Shown: piece after piece, positions 8,133 through 15,527 of the stretch | Numbering within the stretch: position 1 is the stretch's first letter | How the letters are laid out: every line of letters starts with the position of its first letter | Assembly: GCF_004765785.1 (NCBI RefSeq) | Contig: NZ_SBIT01000009.1 | Location: 1 to 64,000 of the forward strand | From: Halorussus ruber | GTDB lineage: Archaea; Halobacteriota; Halobacteria; Halobacteriales; Haladaptataceae | DNA: 64,000 nt | Direction of reading: 5' to 3' | Notes under the pieces: generated by a model | What the model saw: only the letters and a program-made list of their open reading frames with translations | What the model was told of the DNA's origin: nothing | Database searches by the model: none | Program-made: the position numbers and the translations under genes

Positions 8133-8222
8133 ATGACTTCCGGCAATCGCTTCCTCGCTCGCTCCGCTCACGAGACTGCGCTTCCCGACCTCACGCGAAT
8201 CTCCGGAGGTCGATTCGCATGA
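8133..8222 (+). CDS. 29-residue leader peptide coupled to fumarase (candidate)
   Basis: This short ORF starts with an ATG placed about 29 bases after the TATTTAT box, so it would be leaderless. It encodes 29 residues starting MTSGNRFLARS. Its TGA stop overlaps the fumarase start as ATGA. A strong Shine-Dalgarno sequence GGAGGT (8205-8210) lies inside its end, positioned for the fumarase ATG. The arrangement suggests that ribosomes translate the leader first and then re-initiate on fumC. The peptide itself resembles nothing I know. A longer reading frame from 8028 exists, but the promoter would lie inside it. Confidence 0.45.
   Translation: MTSGNRFLARSAHETALPDLTRISGGRFA
8205..8210 (+). promoter_or_regulatory. 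Shine-Dalgarno sequence of fumarase
   Basis: GGAGGT lies eight bases before the ATG at 8219 and fixes that start, against an in-frame extension from 8117 with no ribosome site. A strong SD is unusual here, since most genes of the window look leaderless. Confidence 0.75.
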
Positions 8223-9634
8223 GCGACGACGAGGACTACCGGACAGAGGAGGACAGCCTCGGAGAGATGCAGGTACCGACCGACGCCTACTGGGGCGCAC
8301 AGACCCAGCGCGCACTCGCTAACTTCCCCATCTCGGGCATCACGTTCGGACGGCGGTTCGTCCGCGCGCTCGGCGTCGTCAAGAAGGCCGCCGCGGAGGC
8401 CAACCGGGACCTCGAGATGATTCCCGAGGACAAGGCCGACGCCATCGTGGCGGCCGCAGACGAGGTCATCGAGGGTCGCCACGACGACCAGTTCCCCGTG
8501 GACGTGTTCCAGACCGGGAGCGGGACCTCCTCGAACATGAACGCCAACGAGGTCATCGCCAACCGCGCGACCGAGATTTACGGCGGCGAAATCGGAAGCC
8601 GGGAAATCCATCCCAACGACCACGTCAACTTCGGCCAGTCGAGTAACGACGTGATTCCGACCGCGATGCACGTCGCCAGCCTCGAAGCCGTCGAGAAGGA
8701 CCTCCTGCCCGCCTTGGACCAGCTCCGCGAGGCGCTGGAAGCCAAAGAAGACGAGTTCGACGGCGTCGTCAAGACCGGTCGCACCCACCTGCAGGACGCC
8801 ACGCCGGTCCGCCTCGGACAGGAGTTCGGCGGCTACCGCACGCAGGTCGAGAAGGGCCTCGCGCGCCTCGACCAAGTTCGGGACCACCTCTCGGAGTTGG
8901 CGCTCGGCGGGACCGCAGTCGGAACGGGTCTGAACACCCACCCCGAATTCCCCGAGAAGGCCGCCGAGTACATCTCCGAGGAGACCGGCGTCGAGTTCCG
9001 CGAGGCCGACAACCACTTCGAAGCCCAGGCCGCCCACGACGCGATGTCCGAGGCCCACGGCGCGCTCCGGACCATCGCTGGCTCGCTCAACAAAATCGCC
9101 AACGACCTGCGCCTGCTGGCCTCCGGGCCGCGGAACGGTCTCGGCGAACTCGAACAGCCGGAGAACCAGCCCGGTAGCTCCATCATGCCCGGCAAAATCA
9201 ACCCCGTCGTCGCCGAGGCGGTCAATCAGGTCCACAAGCAGGTCGTGGGCAACGACGCCGCCGTGAGCGCGGGTGCCGCCGAGGGCCAAATCGACCTCAA
9301 CCTCTACAAGCCGGTGCTGGCGCACAACTTCCTCCAGTCCGCCGAGATGCTCGCCAACGCGAGCGAAGTCTTCGGCGAGAAGTTCGTCCGCAAGCTGGAA
9401 GCCAACGAGGAACACTGCGAACAGCAGGTCGAACAGAGCATGGCGCTGGCCACGGCGCTCAACCCCCACATCGGCTACGACAAGGCCAGCGACGCCGCCA
9501 AGACCGCCCTGAAGGAGGGCAAGACTGTGAAAGAGGTCGTCGTGGAGAAGGGCTACCTCAGCGAGGAGGAGGCCGACGAGGTCATCGACCCCGAGAAGAT
9601 GACCCACCGCGGGATTCTGGGTAGCGACGACTAG
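8219..9634 (+). CDS. fumC: Class II fumarate hydratase
   Basis: Fumarase interconverts fumarate and L-malate in the citric acid cycle. The 471-residue product has the length of class II (FumC) enzymes. It has the early motif GTSSNMNANEVIANRA near residue 103, the catalytic TGRTHLQDATP region near residue 185 and the superfamily signature GSSIMPGKINP at residues 319-329. Class II enzymes are homotetramers without an iron-sulfur cluster, which suits an aerobic halophile. The start at 8219 is set by the SD at 8205-8210 and by the ATGA overlap with the preceding leader ORF. A T-rich terminator and repeats A2 and A3 follow. Confidence 0.96.
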   Translation: MSDDEDYRTEEDSLGEMQVPTDAYWGAQTQRALANFPISGITFGRRFVRALGVVKKAAAEANRDLEMIPEDKADAIVAAADEVIEGRHDDQFPVDVFQTGSGTSSNMNANEVIANRATEIYGGEIGSREIHPNDHVNFGQSSNDVIPTAMHVASLEAVEKDLLPALDQLREALEAKEDEFDGVVKTGRTHLQDATPVRLGQEFGGYRTQVEKGLARLDQVRDHLSELALGGTAVGTGLNTHPEFPEKAAEYISEETGVEFREADNHFEAQAAHDAMSEAHGALRTIAGSLNKIANDLRLLASGPRNGLGELEQPENQPGSSIMPGKINPVVAEAVNQVHKQVVGNDAAVSAGAAEGQIDLNLYKPVLAHNFLQSAEMLANASEVFGEKFVRKLEANEEHCEQQVEQSMALATALNPHIGYDKASDAAKTALKEGKTVKEVVVEKGYLSEEEADEVIDPEKMTHRGILGSDD

Positions 9635-9648
9635 GAACGAACGGACCG

Positions 9649-9669
9649 TTTCTTCGTTTTTCTTCTTTT
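9649..9669 (+). terminator. T-rich terminator of fumarase
   Basis: A pyrimidine stretch with several T runs (TTT, TTTTT, TTTT) starts 15 bases after the fumarase stop codon, as is usual for archaeal termination. Confidence 0.55.
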
Positions 9670-9730
9670 GACGAGTGACGCGGTTTCCGCAGAACTGTGG
9701 GAGTTACTACGATACTCGAGAGAACATCTG

Positions 9731-9862
9731 CCTCGAAAGCCCTCGCGCGGCTTGCGGTCGCTCAGCGGGATATTCGGCGCGCGCAGAACTGCGCGCGCCG
9801 AATAGGGCCGCGCTGAGGCGACTAAACTGAACGCAAGCCCCGCTCGCCCTTTCAGTCCGCCA
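9731..9862 (-). repeat. Structured repeat family A, copy A2
   Basis: This minus-strand copy lies downstream of fumC. P1 pairs TGAAAG with CTTTC. P2 pairs GGCTTGCG with CGCAAGCC, so its sequence differs from A1 but pairing is kept. The P3 stem CTCAGCG/CGCTGAG plus GG/CC has one bulged C. The CCCT/AT internal loop is intact, and it is followed by ATTCGGCGCGCGC pairing with its complement. The apical arm is a long perfect hairpin. A2 faces copy A3 in the same 567-base gap. Confidence 0.83.
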
Positions 9863-9946
9863 AGGACAGCAGTTGTCTCACTGAGCGAACGCTCGGTGGT
9901 AGACTCTACAAGCATACGCTTGACCAGTCGAACCACAGTCTGGGTG

Positions 9947-10072
9947 GACTGAAAGGGGCCGGTCGCTCGCGTACAGTTCAGTCGCCTGTGCAGGCCCTAT
10001 TCGCGGCGGGTTGTGCGGAGAGCCGCGAATATCCTGCACAGCGACCGCGAGCGGCCGGGGGCTTTCTAAACC
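9947..10072 (+). repeat. Structured repeat family A, copy A3
   Basis: This is the most divergent copy, which makes it the most informative. P1 is TGAAAG/CTTTC. P2 is CCGGTCGCTCGCG pairing with CGCGAGCGGCCGG, 13 bp with one G-T wobble. P3 is CTGTGCAGG (9986-9994) pairing with CCTGCACAG (10033-10041), again exactly 9 bp. The loop is CCCT (9995-9998) opposite AT (10031-10032), and the next helix is ATTCGCGGC/GCCGCGAAT. Almost every helix base differs from A1, yet all helices survive. Confidence 0.85.
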
Positions 10073-10201
10073 TTCTCCTCGGTACTCTCGGCGTTCGCTT
10101 TCGGCTCAATTTCGTTCACGGCCGCATCGCTACAGATTCAGAAATCCACTTTCCAGAAACGCCCGTCAACCGTTTCAGACAGGCCGTCGTCCTCTAGTTC
10201 C

Positions 10202-10612
10202 ATGTCCGACGACCGACACGGCGACAGCGACACCGCGACCTTCGAGATGACGCGAAACGAGGCCCGGGTCGTCATCGCAGCGCTCTCCGACGAGGAGATG
10301 ACCGCCTCGGACGACCGAGGGATGCGCATCCAGAACATCCAAGACCACCTCTCTGCGGAGTTCGACTTCGACGAGCACCGGGGAGTCGAGAAGGGCGAGA
10401 TGGCGACCGAGGACGACACCGGGTGGCTCGACAACGACTCCATCTTCGGCGGAAACGACCCCGACGACACCGAGACGGTCGAACTCTCCCGGCCGGAAGC
10501 CAACGTCGTGACCGACGCGCTCGCCGACTTCGAGTTGGACGAGGGCCACGAGAACGCCGGGACCGCCGAGAACGTGCGCGAGCGGATTTCGGACGCCTTC
10601 GAGAATCGCTAA
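10202..10612 (+). CDS. Small acidic protein with an internal duplication, function unknown
   Basis: This 136-residue acidic soluble protein has two related halves. One unit begins FEMTRNEARVVIAALSD near residue 14 and the other VELSRPEANVVTDALAD near residue 93. Each is followed by an acidic stretch and a helix ending (IQDHLS; VRERISDAF). The family is haloarchaeal in appearance but I cannot name it. A central Gly/Asp-rich linker joins the repeats. Its stop codon overlaps the stop of the convergent GDT1-type gene by four bases. Repeat A3 lies just upstream. Confidence 0.7.
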   Translation: MSDDRHGDSDTATFEMTRNEARVVIAALSDEEMTASDDRGMRIQNIQDHLSAEFDFDEHRGVEKGEMATEDDTGWLDNDSIFGGNDPDDTETVELSRPEANVVTDALADFELDEGHENAGTAENVRERISDAFENR

Positions 10613-11310
10613 ATCGGAATCGCGGCCGAAATCGCGCCGGACAGCGTCCCGACGATGGCCTCCCACACCGAGAAGCCGGTGAGGATGGCCAGTATCGTGT
10701 CGAGGCCGAAGAACAGGAACAGCGCCGCGCCGGCGAAGTGGGCCTTCCGCACGTCGAACGCGTGGGAGAACTTGTGGAAGAAGAAGGCGTTGGCCATGCT
10801 GACCGGGATGATGGCCAGCATCTCGCCCACCCAGATCGCCGGGGTCGCGCCGTACTGGACCGCCAGCCCGATGGTGACCAGTTGGGTCTTGTCGCCGAAC
10901 TCGCCCGCCGCCATCATGGCGAAGATGGGGAGGAATCCGCCGAAAGCGTCGGGGACTTCTCTGCCGAACACCGTCATGTCGATGTCACCGGGGCTCATCA
11001 CGCCGCCGTCGGTCTCGGCGGGCACCTCGCTCGACTTCGGCGCGGACCGCACGAGCAGGACCGCGAAGGCCAGAAAGAGAACGGCGGTGAAAGCGTCCAG
11101 ATAGACCGCCGGGAGCGCGCCCTTGAGTTGACTGCCGAACCAGATTTCGAGCGCGGTCCACCCGGCGAACGCGCTCCCCGCCGCCGTCACCACGACCCAC
11201 GGGTTGTAGCGCGTCGAGAGTCCGGCGATGATGAACTGGACCTTCTCGCCGGGGAGGACGAGCAGTTGGGCCGTGAAGGCCACAATTACGATTTCGAGAA
11301 ATCCCGCCAT
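10609..11310 (-). CDS. TMEM165/GDT1 family (UPF0016) cation transporter
   Basis: This 233-residue membrane protein has two homologous halves of about three membrane segments each. The second half carries the family motif EFGDKTQ (137-143). In the first half it is degenerate as PGEKVQ (20-25), so one of the two metal-binding E-x-G-D motifs has lost its Asp. Family members move Mn2+ or Ca2+ out of the cytoplasm in exchange for protons; bacterial MneA and yeast Gdt1 are examples. Two palindromes upstream (11373-11386 and 11391-11404) look like operator sites for a metalloregulator, which fits Mn export. Confidence 0.85.
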   Translation of the reverse strand: MAGFLEIVIVAFTAQLLVLPGEKVQFIIAGLSTRYNPWVVVTAAGSAFAGWTALEIWFGSQLKGALPAVYLDAFTAVLFLAFAVLLVRSAPKSSEVPAETDGGVMSPGDIDMTVFGREVPDAFGGFLPIFAMMAAGEFGDKTQLVTIGLAVQYGATPAIWVGEMLAIIPVSMANAFFFHKFSHAFDVRKAHFAGAALFLFFGLDTILAILTGFSVWEAIVGTLSGAISAAIPI

Positions 11311-11372
11311 CAGGACCGCACCTCCGGGGTCGGTAGGTGGAGGCGTGAGAGCGGTGCAACCGTGAACTCGGA

Positions 11373-11386
11373 TAGCATAGTTGCTA
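11373..11386. promoter_or_regulatory. Candidate operator 1 of the GDT1-type transporter
   Basis: TAGCA-TAGT-TGCTA is an inverted repeat of 5+4+5 bases, about 63 bases upstream of the transporter start. It lies four bases from a second palindrome of the same 5+4+5 geometry. Confidence 0.45.
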
Positions 11387-11390
11387 CAAA

Positions 11391-11404
11391 TTAGATGCGT
11401 CTAA
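11391..11404. promoter_or_regulatory. Candidate operator 2 of the GDT1-type transporter
   Basis: TTAGA-TGCG-TCTAA is a perfect 5+4+5 inverted repeat. Its half site resembles the TTAG half sites of DtxR/MntR-type boxes. Regulator identity is inferred only from the transporter's probable Mn substrate. Confidence 0.45.
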
Positions 11405-11487
11405 AGTAAAAGTCCTTTCCTCTCAAAGCAGTCTCGGCCCAGACAGGTGACTACTCGGGTGAGAGTCCGCAGGAGTAAGCCCGGCGA

Positions 11488-12345
11488 CTACTGATTCCGA
11501 CTGCTTTCGAGGTAGAGGTGGCCGAACGCGAGGCCGAACAGGGGGAGCAGGCCCGCGGTCAGTCCGGCGGAGACGAACTCCCCGGCGAGCGAGAGCGGGC
11601 CGAACGCGCTCGCCGCGTAGTTCGACGCCGCCGAGAGCGCGACGTAGCCGAAACTGACGCCGAAGACCTTCGTCACGTTGCCGCGACTGGCCCGCCAGCC
11701 CGCTCTGAGGCTTCCGAGCGGTCCCGTCCCGTCGATGACGCAGGCCGGGTACGCCAGCACGAGTCGGCAGAAGAGGTAGACGCCCGGGAGGACCAGCAGG
11801 AAGAGGCCGACCGCGGTGAGGAGCCACGCGAGCGTCCCCGTGACGACCAGCGACGGGAGGCGGGCCGCGGACTGCTTGAGCCGGTCGGCGAGCGAGGGCG
11901 CGCGCTCCTCGACGGCGGCGTCTGCGGTCGCGTAGACCACGCTCCAAGCCAGCGCAAACCCGACGAAGAGCGCGAGATACACCGGCCACACCCAGTCGGC
12001 GACTCGCGGCGGTTCCGCGGGCGCGGTCGGCGAGACGCCCGCCAGCGCGACGACCGAGAGGAGCGAGACGGCGAACGCGAGGCCGACGAGTTCGAGGCTA
12101 TCGGTCAGGACCTCCTTGGACCACCGGAGAGTATCGACCACGTCGAGTCGCCGGACGTGGACCCGCTCGGTCGGGACTCCTCGGGGCGGCGAGTCGTCGC
12201 CCCTCGCCGAGGCCCGTCGGGCCGCCGACGGGCCTCGGACCGTCGGCGGATTTCGGTCCGTCGGCGGGTTTCGGTCCGTCGGCGCGTCGCGGTCTGCAGG
12301 GGTGTCGCGGTCGGTTTCGGCGCTGTCCTCGCGCTGACTGCCCAT
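11488..12345 (-). CDS. Multi-pass membrane protein, function unknown
   Basis: This 285-residue protein has a hydrophilic N-terminal 90 residues followed by about five or six hydrophobic segments. The N-terminal part contains a degenerate repeat of Thr-Asp-Arg-(Asp/Asn)-(Pro/Ala)-Pro at residues 11-35, encoded by near-tandem DNA. The membrane part includes a WLLTAVGLFLLVLPGVYLFC segment and a conserved-looking DGTGPLGSLRAGWRASRG loop. It is similar in style to haloarchaeal membrane proteins often likened to the membrane domain of glycerophosphodiester phosphodiesterases. I do not assign a function. The start at 12345 is supported by a minus-strand TATA box (12369-12376), giving a leaderless message. 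Confidence 0.7.
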   Translation of the reverse strand: MGSQREDSAETDRDTPADRDAPTDRNPPTDRNPPTVRGPSAARRASARGDDSPPRGVPTERVHVRRLDVVDTLRWSKEVLTDSLELVGLAFAVSLLSVVALAGVSPTAPAEPPRVADWVWPVYLALFVGFALAWSVVYATADAAVEERAPSLADRLKQSAARLPSLVVTGTLAWLLTAVGLFLLVLPGVYLFCRLVLAYPACVIDGTGPLGSLRAGWRASRGNVTKVFGVSFGYVALSAASNYAASAFGPLSLAGEFVSAGLTAGLLPLFGLAFGHLYLESSRNQ

Positions 12346-12368
12346 GCGCTCAGGTTCACAAACCGCTG

Positions 12369-12376
12369 ATATAAAT
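12369..12376 (-). promoter_or_regulatory. TATA box of the membrane protein gene
   Basis: Read on the minus strand this is ATTTATAT, centred about 27 bases before the start codon at 12345. It supports that start and a leaderless transcript. Confidence 0.55.
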
Positions 12377-12458
12377 CTCGGGGAGGCGGTAGCGGGGTTT
12401 CGACAGTCCGACGCTCCGACGACCAATTTCATACGAGAGAGCGTCGTACCGATAGGTC

Positions 12459-13004
12459 ATGTCGCTGGAGAGTTTGCTCGTTCTCCTCGAACTCGTCCTG
12501 GTCTGGCTGGCCGTCGTTGCCATCGTCTTCGGCGTCATCTTCGTCGGCGGCGCGCTCGTCGCGGCCGTCTCGCTTCCCGTCACGCTGGTCCTGCCGACGG
12601 TTCGGTGCCACCTCCTCGCGCTCACCGAGAACGTGACCGGGGTGCGACCCGACTCGCTCACCGACTGGCGCTTCCTCGGGGCCTACTTCGTTTTCGTCTA
12701 CGCCTACGGGCTATCGCTCCTCCTCGGGTCGGCGTGGTTCGCGGAGTCGCTTCCGGCGACGGGACGACTTCTCTCCGCAGGAGGAGTCGGGATGAACTCG
12801 ACGTTTGCCGTCGTCGAACTCGCGGCCGTCGCGCTCGCTGTCGTCGCGGCCCTGCTCGTCGTCCGCCCGGTAGTGGCGAACGTGCGACTCCGGGCCGTCG
12901 GCGAGTGGACGTTATTTCTCGTCCTCGTCGCCGGACTGACCGCCGCGGCCGCGTTCGTCGTGCCGTGGCTCCTCTTGGCCGTTCTCGATGGCCTCGTCTT
13001 GTGA
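12459..13004 (+). CDS. Membrane protein with four to five segments, function unknown
   Basis: This 181-residue protein consists mainly of Leu/Val/Ala-rich membrane segments, at about residues 5-30, 33-47, 71-90, 116-140 and 150-178. The charged connecting loop at residues 50-70 contains CHLLALTENVTGVRPDSLTD. No catalytic or transport motif is visible. It is divergent from the preceding membrane protein gene, with 113 bases between the starts. Identity is unknown. Confidence 0.6.
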   Translation: MSLESLLVLLELVLVWLAVVAIVFGVIFVGGALVAAVSLPVTLVLPTVRCHLLALTENVTGVRPDSLTDWRFLGAYFVFVYAYGLSLLLGSAWFAESLPATGRLLSAGGVGMNSTFAVVELAAVALAVVAALLVVRPVVANVRLRAVGEWTLFLVLVAGLTAAAAFVVPWLLLAVLDGLVL

Positions 13005-13120
13005 GAGACAACTAAACGATTGGCAAAGAGATATATAGAATCTCTAAGTAAAGAATTACATATTCCTCACGTCGAGCAAAGACGGGGAGACTTATCGGAC
13101 GCGAGGTAGTTCATCGACGC

Positions 13121-13585
13121 ATGGAAGTGCTGAATCCGCGCGTCCGCCTCGTCTGGAGCGTCGGCGCGGTCACGACCGCAATCGTGCTGGGCCTCCTCGC
13201 GGCGCTCGTAGATCGGTTCGCGCTCGGCGTGGGACTCTGGGTCGCCCTCGTCGTGGCCGGTCTGGCGCTCGCGCTCGGGGTCGTCTTCGCCCTCCTCCGG
13301 TATCGCATCTGGCGCTTCGAGGTCCGCGACGCCGACCTCTATCTGGAGCGAGGAGTACTGACGCGGGTGAACACGGTGGTCCCGTTCGTCCGCGTCCAGC
13401 ACGTCGATACCCAGCGCGGGCCGGTCGAGCGCGCGCTCGGACTGGCGAGCGTCGTGGTCTACACCGCCGGGTCGCGGGGCGCGGACGTGACGATTCCGGG
13501 TCTGACGCCCGAGCGGGCCGACGACTTGCAGGAACAGCTCCGTCGCCTCGCCATCGAGAGCGAGCGCGAGTCCGACGCCGTATGA
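13121..13585 (+). CDS. Bacterial PH-domain membrane protein (YdbS-like)
   Basis: This 154-residue protein has two membrane segments (about residues 10-27 and 34-58) followed by one bacterial pleckstrin-homology domain of the bPH2/DUF304 type. Recognisable parts are RYRIWRFEVRDADLYLERGV, then the typical VVPFVRVQHVDTQRGPVERA and LGLASVVVYTAG. In Bacillus the similar YdbS/YdbT pair helps resist bacteriocins; no such role is shown here. The stop overlaps the start of the larger partner gene as ATGA (13582-13585), so the two are translated together. Confidence 0.85.
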   Translation: MEVLNPRVRLVWSVGAVTTAIVLGLLAALVDRFALGVGLWVALVVAGLALALGVVFALLRYRIWRFEVRDADLYLERGVLTRVNTVVPFVRVQHVDTQRGPVERALGLASVVVYTAGSRGADVTIPGLTPERADDLQEQLRRLAIESERESDAV

Positions 13586-15063
13586 GACTCCACCCGTTCT
13601 CGGTCCCCTACCGGGCGCTCTCGCGGGGGATGAGCATCGGCCTGATGCTGTTTTTCCTCGGCCAGTCGCTGGTGGGGACCGACGCCCTGCCCGTCCGACT
13701 GACGAGACCCGGCCTGTTCGCGCTCGCGGCAGTCGGCGTCGTGGCGGTCGCGCTCTGGCAGGTCGCCTACTACCGGCGCTTCGAGTACCGACTCACCGAC
13801 GACGGCCTCGAAATCGCGTCGGGTGTCGTCTCCCGGCGCAACCGCGAGATTCCCCTCCGGAGAATCCAGAACGTGGACATCTCGCGCAACCTGATTCAGC
13901 GGGCGCTCGGCATCGCGGTCCTCGACCTCGAAACCGCCGGGGGAGGAGCGACCGAGGCCAGCCTCCGGTTCGTCGGCTACGACGAGGCCAAGCGCCTCCA
14001 GCGGGAAATCCAGCGACTCAAGCGCGGCGCAGAGGAATCGGAGACGGGTGAATCAGCAGACCGCGAGGTGCGCGACGACCGCGAGGAGCTCCTCTTCGAA
14101 CTCGCCACCGCGGAGCTGGCCCTCCTGAGCGCGCTCTCGTTCGACTTCCGGTACCTCTCCCTGCTGGCGTTCGGCCCGGCGGCCTTCCCCTTCGTGCCCG
14201 GTCTCACCGAGGTCGCGTTCGTCGGCGGGGTGGTCCTGGTCGCCTTCCTCGTGGTCGCGCTCTGGGTCATCAGCGCCGCCGTCACCTTCGCGCGCTACTA
14301 CGGCTTCCGCCTCACGCAGGTCGGCGACGAACTCCGGTACGAGCGCGGCCTGCTCCAGCGATACGACGGGTCCATCCCCCTCTCGAAGGTCCAGACGCTC
14401 ACCATGACCGAGAACGTCCTGATGCGGCAGTTCGGCTACGCCACCCTCGCGGTCGAGACCGCTGGCTACGGGCCGGGCCAGACGCCCTCCGGCGGCTCTG
14501 AGGCCGCGATTCCGCTGGCGACCAGCGACCGCGTCGCCCGACTCGCGCAGGACGTGGAACCGTTCGACGTGCCGGAGTTCTCTCGCCCGCCGAAGCGCGC
14601 CCGGACTCGCTACGCCTTCCGGTACGGCCTCGCGCTGGTGGGCCTCGCGGCGGCGCTGGGCGCGCTCGAAGTCGTCGTCGGCCCCTCCTCGCCCCTCCCG
14701 GTTCCGCTCGCGGCGATTCCGCTCGCGTTCGTCCTGTTCGCGCCCGTCGCGGCCCACCTCAAGTGGCGCAACCGGGGCTACGCGGTGGGCCGGAACCACG
14801 CCTTCACCCGGAACGGGTTCTGGGACCGGACGACCAAGGTGGTGCCCTACTACCGCGTCCAGACCGTCATCCAGACGAAGACCATCTTCCAGCGCCGCCG
14901 GAACCTGGCGAGCGTGGTGGTCGATACCGCGAGTTCGGCTGGCGGGGCCGCGGCGGCGGTGGACTTGGACGCGGAGAAGGCGGCTGAGTTTCGGGAGTTA
15001 GTGGGGGAGAAGTTGCAGGAGAGTCTTCGAGAACGACAGAGCGAGGACGCGTCCCCAGACTGA
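13582..15063 (+). CDS. Bacterial PH-domain membrane protein (YdbT-like)
   Basis: This 493-residue partner of the preceding gene contains three bPH2-type units. Each starts with a membrane hairpin and carries the I-P-L/V-x-x-(I/V)-Q motif: REIPLRRIQNVDISRNLIQR near residue 92, GSIPLSKVQTLTMTENVLMR near residue 263 and KVVPYYRVQTVIQTKTIFQR near residue 421. The acidic/polar linker at residues 145-165 is probably cytoplasmic. The triple repeat and the overlap with the small single-domain protein match the YdbS-YdbT pairing of Firmicutes. It is probably an envelope-associated complex; its substrate is unknown. Confidence 0.85.
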   Translation: MRLHPFSVPYRALSRGMSIGLMLFFLGQSLVGTDALPVRLTRPGLFALAAVGVVAVALWQVAYYRRFEYRLTDDGLEIASGVVSRRNREIPLRRIQNVDISRNLIQRALGIAVLDLETAGGGATEASLRFVGYDEAKRLQREIQRLKRGAEESETGESADREVRDDREELLFELATAELALLSALSFDFRYLSLLAFGPAAFPFVPGLTEVAFVGGVVLVAFLVVALWVISAAVTFARYYGFRLTQVGDELRYERGLLQRYDGSIPLSKVQTLTMTENVLMRQFGYATLAVETAGYGPGQTPSGGSEAAIPLATSDRVARLAQDVEPFDVPEFSRPPKRARTRYAFRYGLALVGLAAALGALEVVVGPSSPLPVPLAAIPLAFVLFAPVAAHLKWRNRGYAVGRNHAFTRNGFWDRTTKVVPYYRVQTVIQTKTIFQRRRNLASVVVDTASSAGGAAAAVDLDAEKAAEFRELVGEKLQESLRERQSEDASPD

Positions 15064-15125
15064 CCGTCGAGGGCTATACTCCACCCCTTCCAGACATTAG
15101 AAAAAATAGTATAATCTAGGAAAAA

Positions 15126-15132
15126 TTTATAT
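15126..15132 (+). promoter_or_regulatory. TATA box before the secreted mini-protein
   Basis: TTTATAT is centred 32 bases upstream of the ATG at 15161, which opens an 11-codon ORF, and 64 bases upstream of the secreted protein start. The distance favours transcription beginning at or near 15161. Confidence 0.55.
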
Positions 15133-15160
15133 GGCTTGTTTTGGTATGATAGTACACCCC

Positions 15161-15196
15161 ATGCTCGGCAAGCCGAGCGATGGGACTCCATCATGA
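15161..15196 (+). CDS. 11-residue leaderless upstream ORF (candidate)
   Basis: ATG at 15161 opens an 11-codon ORF (MLGKPSDGTPS). Its TGA overlaps the ATG of the secreted protein as ATGA (15193-15196). Codons 2-6 form a hairpin, GCTCGG-CAAG-CCGAGC (15163-15178). The arrangement repeats that seen before fumarase, although no strong SD precedes the second start here. Confidence 0.35.
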   Translation: MLGKPSDGTPS

Positions 15197-15453
15197 GACG
15201 GACTACGAAACTCCTCGTCACGGTATCGTTCGCGCTACTCGCAGTCGGCTTCGCGGCCAGCGGCGTCACCGCCCAAGAGGTGACTTCCGACATCGGAACC
15301 GCCTGTAGCTGTCTTGACAGCGGCGGCGGCAGCGACGACGGTGGCGGTGGGAACGGTGAACTGAAACGCAGTCTCGACAGCGGATTCGTGCTCAACTTTG
15401 ACGCTGGCGGTGGCGACGATAACGACGACGGCGGTTGCTGTCTGGAGCGGTAG
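15193..15453 (+). CDS. Small secreted Cys/Gly-rich protein
   Basis: This 86-residue product has a classical Sec signal: MRRTTKLLVTVS, a hydrophobic core, then ASGVTAQE with a likely cut after Ala28 or so. The mature part is about 58 residues, rich in Gly and Asp. It has a CSC pair near residue 38 and a terminal CC pair near residue 82, so disulfide bonds or metal binding are possible. I do not recognise the family. I chose the ATG at 15193 because the signal peptide begins there. A bacteriocin-like (halocin) or adhesive role would be speculation. Confidence 0.65.
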   Translation: MRRTTKLLVTVSFALLAVGFAASGVTAQEVTSDIGTACSCLDSGGGSDDGGGGNGELKRSLDSGFVLNFDAGGGDDNDDGGCCLER

Positions 15454-15495
15454 GACGCCGTCCTCCGGACCCGACCAGGAATCGCAACTGGACGG

Positions 15496-15502
15496 TTTTT
15501 TA
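15496..15502 (+). promoter_or_regulatory. TATA-like box of gatE
   Basis: TTTTTTA is centred about 29 bases before the gatE ATG at 15528, supporting that start and a leaderless transcript. Confidence 0.5.
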
Positions 15503-15527
15503 CCCTTCGCCGACTCATTGCCGAGTA

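Noticed and set aside
10423-11394. Long open frame (323 codons) on the plus strand across the GDT1-type gene
   Set aside because: It is an antisense shadow: Arg/His/Gly-rich with no motif, while the minus strand encodes a membrane protein with the EFGDKT motif. High GC opens such frames throughout the window.
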